NCBI GenBank assembly: GCA_020860515.1
Contig: JAJBUG010000040.1
Span: forward strand, 1 to 64,000
Direction of reading: 5' to 3'
DNA: 64,000 nt
Origin: Bacteroidales bacterium
Lineage (GTDB): Bacteria > Bacteroidota > Bacteroidia > Bacteroidales > Muribaculaceae
The notes below the pieces were generated by a model that worked only from the letters and a program-made list of their open reading frames with translations, was not told the origin of the DNA and made no database searches. Positions 27,855 through 35,410 of the stretch are shown piece by piece; positions within the stretch are counted from its first letter, which is position 1; the number at the start of each line of letters is the position of its first letter. Made by a program: the position numbers and the translations under genes.

Positions 27855-28310
27855 ATGAGTAGTATACTTAAACCCGGACTGCCTGTGGGCATGGCAAGCG
27901 ACCATGCAGGATATGAGATGAAATGCCTTATCCAAGGCTATCTGTCATCAAAGGGAATCGAATATGTGGACTATGGCACCCATAGCACCGAAAGCTGCGA
28001 CTATGCCGACTTCGCGCATCCTCTGGCTCTGGCCGTGGAGGCTGGCAAGAACTATCCTGGCATTGCCCTTTGTGGCAGCGGCAACGGCATTTCAATGACC
28101 CTCAACAAGCATCAGGGCATCCGCGCTGCCATCTGCTGGAATGTGGAACTGGCTAAGTTGGCTCGCCAGCACAATGATGCCAACGTGCTTGTGCTCCCCG
28201 CACGTTTCATTGAGCCTACGCTTGCCATCGAAATCGTAGAGGCTTTCCTCAACACCGACTTCGAGGGCGGACGCCATGCTCGCCGCATCGCCAAGATGCC
28301 CGTACAATAA
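27855..28310 (+). CDS. rpiB: Ribose 5-phosphate isomerase B
   Basis: 151 residues, the usual RpiB/LacAB length, cytoplasmic. It interconverts ribose 5-phosphate and ribulose 5-phosphate in the pentose phosphate pathway. Motifs are MASDHAGYEMK at the N-terminus, the active-site Cys in ALCGSGNGISMTLNK, and HNDANVLVLPARF. It is single, with a repeat-containing leader, and converges on the DUF3575 gene only 3 bp away. Confidence 0.95.
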   Translation: MSSILKPGLPVGMASDHAGYEMKCLIQGYLSSKGIEYVDYGTHSTESCDYADFAHPLALAVEAGKNYPGIALCGSGNGISMTLNKHQGIRAAICWNVELAKLARQHNDANVLVLPARFIEPTLAIEIVEAFLNTDFEGGRHARRIAKMPVQ

Positions 28311-28313
28311 AGC

Positions 28314-28901
28314 CTATTTGATGAAGTAAACCAGGGACAAGGCTGCCTTGGTAGGACCAAAGTAATTGGCGTGGCCATTGCGGTCGTGATCACCGCAGTG
28401 GCCACACTTGTATCGGTCGTAGTGGATATAAACGTAGCCTAAACCCAGGCTTGCCTCCAGATTCCATCGCTCAGAAAGATTCCACTGATATCCCACAGTG
28501 GCTCCCCAACCAAGAAACCATCCCTCCTCGCGCATTCCTTTCTTAAAAATGGATGGGAGCAATGGAAATCTCACATTGTTGATATTGAACTCGCCTCCCA
28601 TAAGATGGGCGCCAACGAACCAGCCCTTAAAAGCCTTATCAAACCAATGGCGATATTCGGGCATCAGCACCCAATGCTTGATCCATTTGTCGCCTCCGCT
28701 CCAAGGATTGATGCCATAGAATAGTTGCACTGTGGTAGTGGAGTCGAGCTGCACCTCTGCGCCCAAGTTGGGAGTAAGCGTAGCATCGTAAAGCACATTA
28801 TTTTTTAAGGCATACCTCTGGGCGCAAGCCCCAGAGACTGCCATAAGGGCAATTAAAAGGATTATGGTCCTTAGCGACTTTGGTATCATAAGCAGCGTCA
28901 T
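28314..28901 (-). CDS. DUF3575 outer-membrane beta-barrel-like protein
   Basis: 195 residues with a signal peptide ending in VSGACAQ. The start of the mature part, RYALKNNVLYDATLTPNLG, and the alternating aromatic/Gly strands (WFLGWGATVGYQWNLS, LEASLGLGYVYIHYDRY) are typical of DUF3575. Members are small predicted outer-membrane proteins of Bacteroidales, often near fimbrial genes; none is adjacent here. It could instead start at Met6, 15 bp later. Confidence 0.8.
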   Translation of the reverse strand: MTLLMIPKSLRTIILLIALMAVSGACAQRYALKNNVLYDATLTPNLGAEVQLDSTTTVQLFYGINPWSGGDKWIKHWVLMPEYRHWFDKAFKGWFVGAHLMGGEFNINNVRFPLLPSIFKKGMREEGWFLGWGATVGYQWNLSERWNLEASLGLGYVYIHYDRYKCGHCGDHDRNGHANYFGPTKAALSLVYFIK

Positions 28902-28944
28902 AAGTTGGGTTTTAACTTAATAACGCAGATGGGAGCCTGAGGGT

Positions 28945-29598
28945 TTATTTAAGCAGTTCCAAGAGATGACGGCGAAGGCGCGCTGCGGCCACAGTGAGAG
29001 ATTCAGTCGAACCTGTCTCAAGGGCAATTGTAGTTACGCCACGATCAGTGAATCCGCATGGATTGATAGCCTGAAACCATTTCAGGTCGGTGTTAACGTT
29101 AAGTGATAGCCCATGCATAGTGCAGTAACGTGATATTTTTACACCTATGGCGCTGATCTTGCGTTCACGAGGAGTGCCAATGCCAAGCCATACTCCGGTG
29201 GCTCCCTCTACGCGATCCGCTGTGATGCCGTATTCAGCCATAGTGCGGATTACAGCTTCTTCTAATATATTAATATAAGATTTAACCCCTAAGCCTCGCT
29301 TTTCGAGGTCGATTAAGGGATATACTACCAGTTGACCAGGGCCATGGAAGGTTACATCCCCTCCGCGCTCGATGCGATGCACTTCGGCACCCTGTGAGCG
29401 CAGCCAAGCCGCATGGGTGATATTGGCAGCATTGCCATGCACCCCGAGTGTATAGACAGGTTGATGCTCCACCATCATTAGCCACTCCTGCTCTACAGCC
29501 AGATGCTTAGCCTTGGCCTCACACATAGCATGAAATCGCTCACGCTGCAATTCCAATATTGGCAGATAGGCTGCCTTGCTATAATACTCTACTTTCAA
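28945..29598 (-). CDS. lipB: Octanoyl-ACP:protein N-octanoyltransferase
   Basis: 217 residues, cytoplasmic. It moves the octanoyl group from acyl carrier protein to lipoyl domains, the first step of lipoate assembly. LipB motifs are RGGDVTFHGPGQLVVYPL, the catalytic Lys region KISAIGVKISRYCTMHGLSL, and the catalytic Cys in INPCGFTDRGVTT. It is the second gene after lipA, 42 bp downstream on the same strand. Confidence 0.96.
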   Translation of the reverse strand: MKVEYYSKAAYLPILELQRERFHAMCEAKAKHLAVEQEWLMMVEHQPVYTLGVHGNAANITHAAWLRSQGAEVHRIERGGDVTFHGPGQLVVYPLIDLEKRGLGVKSYINILEEAVIRTMAEYGITADRVEGATGVWLGIGTPRERKISAIGVKISRYCTMHGLSLNVNTDLKWFQAINPCGFTDRGVTTIALETGSTESLTVAAARLRRHLLELLK

Positions 29599-29640
29599 TT
29601 AGTATTTTGTATCTTGTATTTCGTACTTTGTATTTTGTAT

Positions 29641-30498
29641 TTATATCAAGTGTCGCTCTGCATGATATGAACTGCGCACCAGTGGCGCGCTCTCGCAGTG
29701 GCGGAATCCCATGGCAAGCCCTTGCTGGCGGTAGCCCTCAAACACATCGGGATGTATATACTCGCGCACCTCGTAATGATTCTCGGTAGGTTGCAGATAC
29801 TGGCCGATTGTGATTACTTCGCAGCCAGCTTCACGCAAGTCTTTCATGGTCGCTATTACCTCGTCGGGGGTTTCTCCCAGGCCAAGCATGATGCCCGATT
29901 TTGAGCGTACACCACGGCTGGCAATATGGTGCACCACGTCAAGCGAACGGTCGTAGGTGGCTGCGCAGCGCACCTCGGGAGTTAGACGGCGCACAGTCTC
30001 TAAGTTATGGGAAATAACTTCTGGCCCGGCAGCTATCACTTGGTCAACAAGGGTCATGCGCCCCTGAAAGTCGGGAATTAGAGTTTCCATAGTTACTCTT
30101 GGACATTCCTCTTTGATAGTTTTTATAGTGGCTACCCAGTGAGCGGCTCCAAGGTCGGGAAGGTCGTCGCGGTCTACACTGGTCAGCACTACATGCTTTA
30201 GCCCCCAATTATTGATAGCGTCGGCTATGCGGCGCGGCTCGTCGGCATCAAGAGGCCGAGGGCGCCCAGTGGCTACGTTGCAAAATCGGCAGTTGCGCGT
30301 GCAAATGTCGCCACCAATCATAAATGTGGCAGTGCCTGCGCCAAAACATTCTCCTCGGTTGGGGCAAAGGCCCGAGTTGCATATAGTATTCAGCCCGTTA
30401 TGGTGGAGGCAGCGCACCACTCCCAGGCTCTTCAATCCTTGCGGAAGCTTGATGCGCAGCCATTCTGGCTTGCGCATATAGAAATTATTTCGTTCCAT
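29641..30498 (-). CDS. lipA: Lipoyl synthase
   Basis: 285 residues, a radical SAM enzyme that inserts two sulfurs into the octanoyl chain. The auxiliary cluster motif is CNSGLCPNRGEC, the radical SAM motif CTRNCRFC, and the C-terminal cluster ligand is in PLVRSSYHA. It starts the lipA-lipB operon. Its promoter is interlocked with that of pheT. Confidence 0.97.
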   Translation of the reverse strand: MERNNFYMRKPEWLRIKLPQGLKSLGVVRCLHHNGLNTICNSGLCPNRGECFGAGTATFMIGGDICTRNCRFCNVATGRPRPLDADEPRRIADAINNWGLKHVVLTSVDRDDLPDLGAAHWVATIKTIKEECPRVTMETLIPDFQGRMTLVDQVIAAGPEVISHNLETVRRLTPEVRCAATYDRSLDVVHHIASRGVRSKSGIMLGLGETPDEVIATMKDLREAGCEVITIGQYLQPTENHYEVREYIHPDVFEGYRQQGLAMGFRHCESAPLVRSSYHAERHLI

Positions 30499-30502
30499 AC
30501 CG

Positions 30503-30510
30503 CAAAGTTA
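30503..30510 (-). promoter_or_regulatory. -7 box of lipA-lipB promoter
   Basis: Minus-strand TAACTTTG just before the lipA ATG (30498-30496), so the leader is nearly absent or transcription starts within a few bases of the ATG. The -33 region would overlap the pheT -7 box at 30524-30531. Confidence 0.5.
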
Positions 30511-30523
30511 CAAATTTTTTTTG

Positions 30524-30531
30524 TAAATTTG
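30524..30531 (+). promoter_or_regulatory. -7 box of pheT promoter
   Basis: TAAATTTG, 18 bp before the pheT ATG, in a short divergent region shared with lipA. Confidence 0.55.
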
Positions 30532-30549
30532 CAGCCAAATAAATTTAAG

Positions 30550-33030
30550 ATGAATATATCATATAATTGGCTGAAACAATACATAGATTTCAGCCTGACG
30601 CCTGATGAGTTGGCTGCGGCCCTCACATCAATTGGTCTGGAGACAGGTGGCGTGGAGCGCGTTGAGAGCATTCGAGGCGGTCTGCGTGGCATTGTCATTG
30701 GCAAGGTGCTGACATGTGAGATGCATCCTGATAGCGACCATTTGCACGTAACGACTGTAGATTTAGGTGATGGAAAGGCCACGCAAATAGTGTGCGGCGC
30801 GCCCAATGTGGCTGCCGGACAGACGGTGGTGGTAGCTACCGTGGGCACCACTCTTTACGATGGCGACAAGGAATTTCAAATTAAGAAATCAAAGATTCGC
30901 AGTATTGAGTCGTTCGGCATGATATGTGCCGAGGACGAGATTGGCGTGGGCAACAGTCATGCTGGCATTATAGTGCTGCCTGATGGTGCAGCCAAGCCTG
31001 GCACCCCGGCAGCCGATTACTATGGGTTAACAGATGATTATGTGCTGGAGGTGGATCTCACTCCCAATCGCATCGATGCTGCCAGCCATTACGGCGTAGC
31101 TCGCGACTTAGCGGCTTACCTCACCACCCATGCCGAGCCAGTGAAGGCCCATTATGAGAATTACAATATGCCTGTGCTCACAATGGAGCTGGAGCCATCG
31201 GCAGAAGCAATAAAGGTTGAAGTGGACGACCCCGAAGGGTGCCCGAGGTATTGCGGAGTTACGATCAAAGGCGTTACCGTAAAGGAAAGTCCGCAATGGC
31301 TCAAGGATCGCCTTACGGCAATTGGCATGCATCCGATCAACAATATCGTGGATGCTACTAACTACATACTCCATGGCCTTGGCCAGCCAATGCACTGCTT
31401 TGATGCGTCGAAGATCAAGGGCGACCGCATTGTGGTGCGCTCATGCCCCAAGGATACTAAGTTTGTGACCCTCGATGGAGTGGAACGCCAGCTCGACGAG
31501 CGCGACTTGATGATTTGCAATGCCGACGAGCCCATGTGCATAGCCGGCGTATTCGGTGGTTTGGATTCGGGCGTTACCGAATCGGCTACTTCGATATTCC
31601 TGGAGTCGGCATATTTCAACCCCACTCGCGTGCGCAAGACTGCTCGGCGCCATGGCCTCAGCACTGATTCGAGCTTCCGATTCGAGCGCGGCGTTGACCC
31701 CAATGGCTGCTTGCATGCCTTGAAGATTGCCACTCAGCTGGTGCTCGACATTGCGGGAGGCGAAATCGTGGGTGATTGGCAGGATGTGAAGGCTCACGAT
31801 TTTCCGCCGTTCGACGTGAAGATGGCGTACAAAGATGTGACTGACCTTATTGGCAAGCATATTCCAGAAGAGGAAATTGACAAGATTCTTGATTCGCTCG
31901 AAATTGACATCGCAAAGCGCGATGGCGGCAAACTCGACTTGCATGTGCCTACTTACCGAGTAGATGTGCAGCGGCCATGCGATGTGATTGAAGACATCTT
32001 GCGCATTTATGGGTATAACAATGTGGAGATGCCTCAGGCCGTACACTCTTCATTGTCGTTCAAGACCACTACTGATGCTGCTGAGGATTTGCGCCGAATC
32101 ATTGCCAACCAGCTTACAGGAGCTGGATACAATGAGATTCTCAACAATTCCCTCACGGCCGAAAAATATTACGCCAACCTCAGGGCTTTGCCTCTCGACC
32201 ATTGCGTAAGACTGCTCAATCCTCTGAGCCAGGATCTCAATGTGCTGCGCCAGACCCTTCTTTTCGGAGGGTTGGAGACAATTGCGCACAACATCAACCG
32301 AAAGTGCCCTGACTTAATGCTGTATGAGTTTGGTAATGTTTACTTCCTCAAGCCTGACGAACTGCCCACGGCAGAGCGTCCGTTGGCTCCTTACAGCGAG
32401 GGAGTGCGCTTGGGCATGTGGATTTGCGGCAATGCGCGCAATGGCAACTGGGCTCGCCCCTCAGAGCAAGCCTCATTCTTCGATCTCAAGGGCTTTGTGG
32501 CTAATGTGCTGGCTCGACTTGGCATTTCAGAGCGAGAAATCACACTAAAGCCTGGCGACAGCGACCTGTTCGATGCATCGCTGCTGATAGCCACAAAGGC
32601 TGGCAAGCAGATTGGCGTTATGGGCATTGTGAGCAAGGCTGTGGCTAAGCTGTGCGATGTGAAGCAGCAAGTATGCTATGCCGAGCTTAACTGGACCGAC
32701 TTGGTGAAGCTGGCAATTCCTCGCAAAGTAACTTTCGCGCCTCTGCCCAAGACAATGCCTGTGAAGCGCGACTTGGCACTTCTGATTGACAGCAAGGTGA
32801 CGATGGAGCAAATCGAAGCTGCAGTAAAGGAGGCTGAGCGCAAGCTGCTGCGCAGCGTGGCATTGTTTGACGTCTATGAAGGCGACAAGTTGCCAGCTGG
32901 CAAGAAGAGCTATGCCATCACTATGACTCTCCAAGATAGCGAAAAGACCCTGCAGGACAAGGACATCGAAAAGTCAATGGCTAAGATTGTGGCAAATCTG
33001 CAAAAGAAACTCGGTGCCGAACTCCGCTAA
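30550..33030 (+). CDS. pheT: Phenylalanine--tRNA ligase beta subunit
   Basis: 826 residues from the ATG at 30550 (MNISYNWLKQYIDF). The frame is open further upstream, but that part overlaps lipA in antisense and is not part of the family. The domains are: tRNA-binding EMAP/OB fold at about residues 40-155, with GKVLTCEMHPDSDHLHV and VVCGAPN-like IVCGAPNVAAGQ; B3/B4 editing core with ESAYFNPTRVRKTARRHGL; B5; and the C-terminal ferredoxin-like anticodon-binding domain (PVKRDLALLID ... KKSYAITMTLQD). It charges tRNA(Phe) with the alpha subunit, which is not in this window. Confidence 0.97.
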   Translation: MNISYNWLKQYIDFSLTPDELAAALTSIGLETGGVERVESIRGGLRGIVIGKVLTCEMHPDSDHLHVTTVDLGDGKATQIVCGAPNVAAGQTVVVATVGTTLYDGDKEFQIKKSKIRSIESFGMICAEDEIGVGNSHAGIIVLPDGAAKPGTPAADYYGLTDDYVLEVDLTPNRIDAASHYGVARDLAAYLTTHAEPVKAHYENYNMPVLTMELEPSAEAIKVEVDDPEGCPRYCGVTIKGVTVKESPQWLKDRLTAIGMHPINNIVDATNYILHGLGQPMHCFDASKIKGDRIVVRSCPKDTKFVTLDGVERQLDERDLMICNADEPMCIAGVFGGLDSGVTESATSIFLESAYFNPTRVRKTARRHGLSTDSSFRFERGVDPNGCLHALKIATQLVLDIAGGEIVGDWQDVKAHDFPPFDVKMAYKDVTDLIGKHIPEEEIDKILDSLEIDIAKRDGGKLDLHVPTYRVDVQRPCDVIEDILRIYGYNNVEMPQAVHSSLSFKTTTDAAEDLRRIIANQLTGAGYNEILNNSLTAEKYYANLRALPLDHCVRLLNPLSQDLNVLRQTLLFGGLETIAHNINRKCPDLMLYEFGNVYFLKPDELPTAERPLAPYSEGVRLGMWICGNARNGNWARPSEQASFFDLKGFVANVLARLGISEREITLKPGDSDLFDASLLIATKAGKQIGVMGIVSKAVAKLCDVKQQVCYAELNWTDLVKLAIPRKVTFAPLPKTMPVKRDLALLIDSKVTMEQIEAAVKEAERKLLRSVALFDVYEGDKLPAGKKSYAITMTLQDSEKTLQDKDIEKSMAKIVANLQKKLGAELR

Positions 33031-33120
33031 AATTAATCCGAAGGGTTCAATCCGTATGGTGTTCGCTTTACCGCATTACCGTTTTACCGATTAATCGAAA
33101 AATAAAATACATATACTCCC

Positions 33121-33861
33121 ATGGGAAGAGCGTTTGAATATCGCAAAGCAAGAAAACTGAAAAGATGGGGCAACATGTCGCGTACATTCACCCGCATCGG
33201 CAAAGAAATCACAATTGCTGCCAAGGCTGGCGGCCCAGATCCTGATTCGAATCCGCGTCTGCGCGTGCTTATGCAGAATGCAAAGGCAGCCAACATGCCT
33301 AAAGACACCGTAGAGCGCGCAATTAAGAAGGCTACCGACAAGGACGCCAGCGACTACAAGGAAATCACTTACGAGGGATACGGACCTCATGGCATAGCCA
33401 TCTTCGTTGAGGCAGCCACTGACAATAATACTCGCACAGTGGCCAACGTGCGCAGCTATTTCAACAAGCACGGCGGCAGCCTGGGTACTCAAGGCTCCCT
33501 GACATTCCTCTTTGATCACAAGAGCGTGTTTAAGATTCGTGAGAAAGAAGGCGTAAGCCTCGATGACCTGGAACTTGAACTCATCGACTATGGCGTGGAC
33601 GAACTGGAGCAGGATGTAATCGATGAGGAAGGCAACGAGGGCATTGTTCTGTATGGTGCTTTCGAGGAATTCAACAATATTCAGAAGTACCTTGAAGACA
33701 ACGGCTTCGAGATCGTAAGCGCTGAGTTTGAGCGCATCCCTAACGACCTGAAGGAGGTGACTCCTGAGGCTCGCGAGGCTATCAACAAGCTCCTTGAAAA
33801 GCTTGAAGAGGACGAGGATGTGCAGAATGTATTCCACAATATGAAGGAAGAAGAGGAATAA
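33121..33861 (+). CDS. YebC/PmpR family protein
   Basis: 246 residues, the normal length. It has the family N-terminus GRAFEYRKARKLKRWGNMSR and FTRIGKEITIAAKAGGPDP, plus ANMPKDTVERAIKKA. Members were first described as DNA-binding regulators; more recent work links some of them to relief of ribosome stalling at proline stretches. The C-terminus ends in an acidic tail. It lies 90 bp after pheT and before a very strong terminator, so it may be read through from pheT. Confidence 0.95.
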   Translation: MGRAFEYRKARKLKRWGNMSRTFTRIGKEITIAAKAGGPDPDSNPRLRVLMQNAKAANMPKDTVERAIKKATDKDASDYKEITYEGYGPHGIAIFVEAATDNNTRTVANVRSYFNKHGGSLGTQGSLTFLFDHKSVFKIREKEGVSLDDLELELIDYGVDELEQDVIDEEGNEGIVLYGAFEEFNNIQKYLEDNGFEIVSAEFERIPNDLKEVTPEAREAINKLLEKLEEDEDVQNVFHNMKEEEE

Positions 33862-33875
33862 TCACAGAATGACCA

Positions 33876-33919
33876 CAAATATGGCGCCTGGGTGGAAGAC
33901 TGCCCAGGCGCCATATTTG
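33876..33919 (+). terminator. Strong hairpin after YebC-family gene
   Basis: A perfect 17-bp stem: CAAATATGGCGCCTGGG at 33876-33892 pairs with CCCAGGCGCCATATTTG at 33903-33919. There is no long T run, but the stem is GC-rich and very stable. Confidence 0.75.
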
Positions 33920-33975
33920 TCGGAAATTACATGTTAATTATATATAAATCCGCCTATTATCTCACAAATTATTCG

Positions 33976-33983
33976 TAACTTTG
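33976..33983 (+). promoter_or_regulatory. -7 box before 34012 lipoprotein gene
   Basis: TAACTTTG, 29 bp before the ATG at 34012. A -33 box is not obvious. Confidence 0.55.
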
Positions 33984-34011
33984 TAAAAAGAAACAATAAA
34001 CCAATCTCTTA

Positions 34012-34926
34012 ATGAAAAAGAATCTTATCAAGATGATGGCAGTGATTGCTGCCAGTGCGTCGTTGAGTTCTTGCCTTGGCGACAATGACAACGATGTGAA
34101 ATACACTATGGCTTACACCAATTTCTTCAATGTCGTAAAAGAGCTTTCGACAGGAAGCACATATTACTACACCGGGATAGGTTATGCAATCAATTACAAT
34201 GCCACAAAGGCTACAGCAGAGCTTACAGTAGAGGGCTTAGTAGTACCCAGCGGTAGCTACACCAGCCTTACATTCAGTGAACTGCCTTGGACTGTCAGCA
34301 CCAATGGCTGGCGCAATATTCAGGTCACAAATGTGGTGCCCACTGCAACAACACTTGTACCCACATTCAATTCGCTTACATTCAATGTATATGACCGCTA
34401 TGTGCTCACCAGCAGTTACTATCCTGCTTACAGCATTCAGTATCGTATCAATGATCTTTACCAAGTGTACAGCTTCCCTGCTGGTGTGATAAATGTGGGT
34501 ACCACCACGGCTATTGACCAAGATGGTACTGCCTACACAACTTCGGGCGACCAAACTGCAACTGTGGCTATCAACTTCTATGCAACCAGCACATCAATCA
34601 ACCTCAACAATGCTGATGAGCGCAATGGCTCGATTGCTCTCTACAATGCACAGTTTAGTTCAACCATGCAGGAGGTAAATCTTGTGATTCCCGATGTGAA
34701 GTGGAATGCCACTGGCAGCAACATCACCTTTTCGGCAGATGGTCCCATCCAAATCCAGAAGATCAACGACAATCAGGTGCTCGAGGATTATGGCGATTAC
34801 AAGGTTACCGACCTCTATTGCAACACTGATGGTGCCAACGCTATGGTGCTTACTTACAAGCTTTCATCGATAACTGATGGAGTAACTTACCAAATCAGCA
34901 CCACCAGCACCACACCCTCGAATTAA
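34012..34926 (+). CDS. Hypothetical Bacteroidales lipoprotein
   Basis: 304 residues. A signal sequence ends in the lipobox LSSCLGDNDND, and the Asp-rich run after the Cys may act as a sorting signal. The mature part is rich in Ser, Thr, Tyr and beta strands, with no domain I can name; repeated ThrTyr-rich strands suggest a beta-sandwich or DUF4840-like fold, with low certainty. It is monocistronic between two strong hairpins. Confidence 0.75.
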   Translation: MKKNLIKMMAVIAASASLSSCLGDNDNDVKYTMAYTNFFNVVKELSTGSTYYYTGIGYAINYNATKATAELTVEGLVVPSGSYTSLTFSELPWTVSTNGWRNIQVTNVVPTATTLVPTFNSLTFNVYDRYVLTSSYYPAYSIQYRINDLYQVYSFPAGVINVGTTTAIDQDGTAYTTSGDQTATVAINFYATSTSINLNNADERNGSIALYNAQFSSTMQEVNLVIPDVKWNATGSNITFSADGPIQIQKINDNQVLEDYGDYKVTDLYCNTDGANAMVLTYKLSSITDGVTYQISTTSTTPSN

Positions 34927-34929
34927 TCT

Positions 34930-34989
34930 ATTTAAATCCAAACGATTAAGCCCCGATTTTAATCGGGGCTTAATCGTTTGGATTTAAAT
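34930..34989. terminator. Perfect 29-bp inverted repeat, bidirectional terminator
   Basis: Bases 34930-34958 and 34961-34989 are perfect reverse complements with a 2-nt loop; the core is GATTAAGCCCCGATT. It lies between the convergent lipoprotein gene and the folB-rnr-gyrB side. The arms are much longer than a typical terminator needs. Confidence 0.75.
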
Positions 34990-35048
34990 CTTCCTGTATT
35001 GTCACCACCGGTTTCTCCGTGGGCTGTCTTGTATATCCCTCGGAGCTT

Positions 35049-35405
35049 TTAGAATTCGGTAGTATAGGAGACTGATACGAGCTCGGCAGGGATAGGCGGA
35101 GCTAATTTTGAGATAGTGATAGATCCTCCGGCCAATTGTGAGGGGTAGGCTGCTTTGAGACGAAGAATAATTGCGCCAGCTACGCGCTCAAGCAGATTCT
35201 TTGGCTCGCCCATTACCTCCTGCACCAAGGCTATGACTTCGGCATAGTTGATAGTGTCTTTGAGGTCATCGCTATGCTCTGCCTCTTCGGTATCTGGAAC
35301 ATCGAGCACTAAATCCACCACAAAAGTATTGCCCACACGGCGCTCTTGGTCAAGAACGCCGTGATGAGCATAAATTTTTAGTCCGTTGATTTTGATTTGT
35401 CCCAT
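35049..35405 (-). CDS. folB: Dihydroneopterin aldolase
   Basis: 118 residues, cytoplasmic; folate biosynthesis step from dihydroneopterin to 6-hydroxymethyl-dihydropterin and glycolaldehyde. Motifs are INGLKIYAHHGVLDQERRVG, the catalytic Glu of HHGVLDQE, YAEV and NLLERVAGAI, and the conserved Lys in ISKLAPPIP. It is 5 bp after rnr and thus in the same transcript. Confidence 0.93.
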   Translation of the reverse strand: MGQIKINGLKIYAHHGVLDQERRVGNTFVVDLVLDVPDTEEAEHSDDLKDTINYAEVIALVQEVMGEPKNLLERVAGAIILRLKAAYPSQLAGGSITISKLAPPIPAELVSVSYTTEF

Positions 35406-35410
35406 AGAGA

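Noticed and set aside
30400..30549. Upstream extension of pheT
   Set aside because: The extension is antisense to lipA; the PheT family starts at MNISYNWLKQY.
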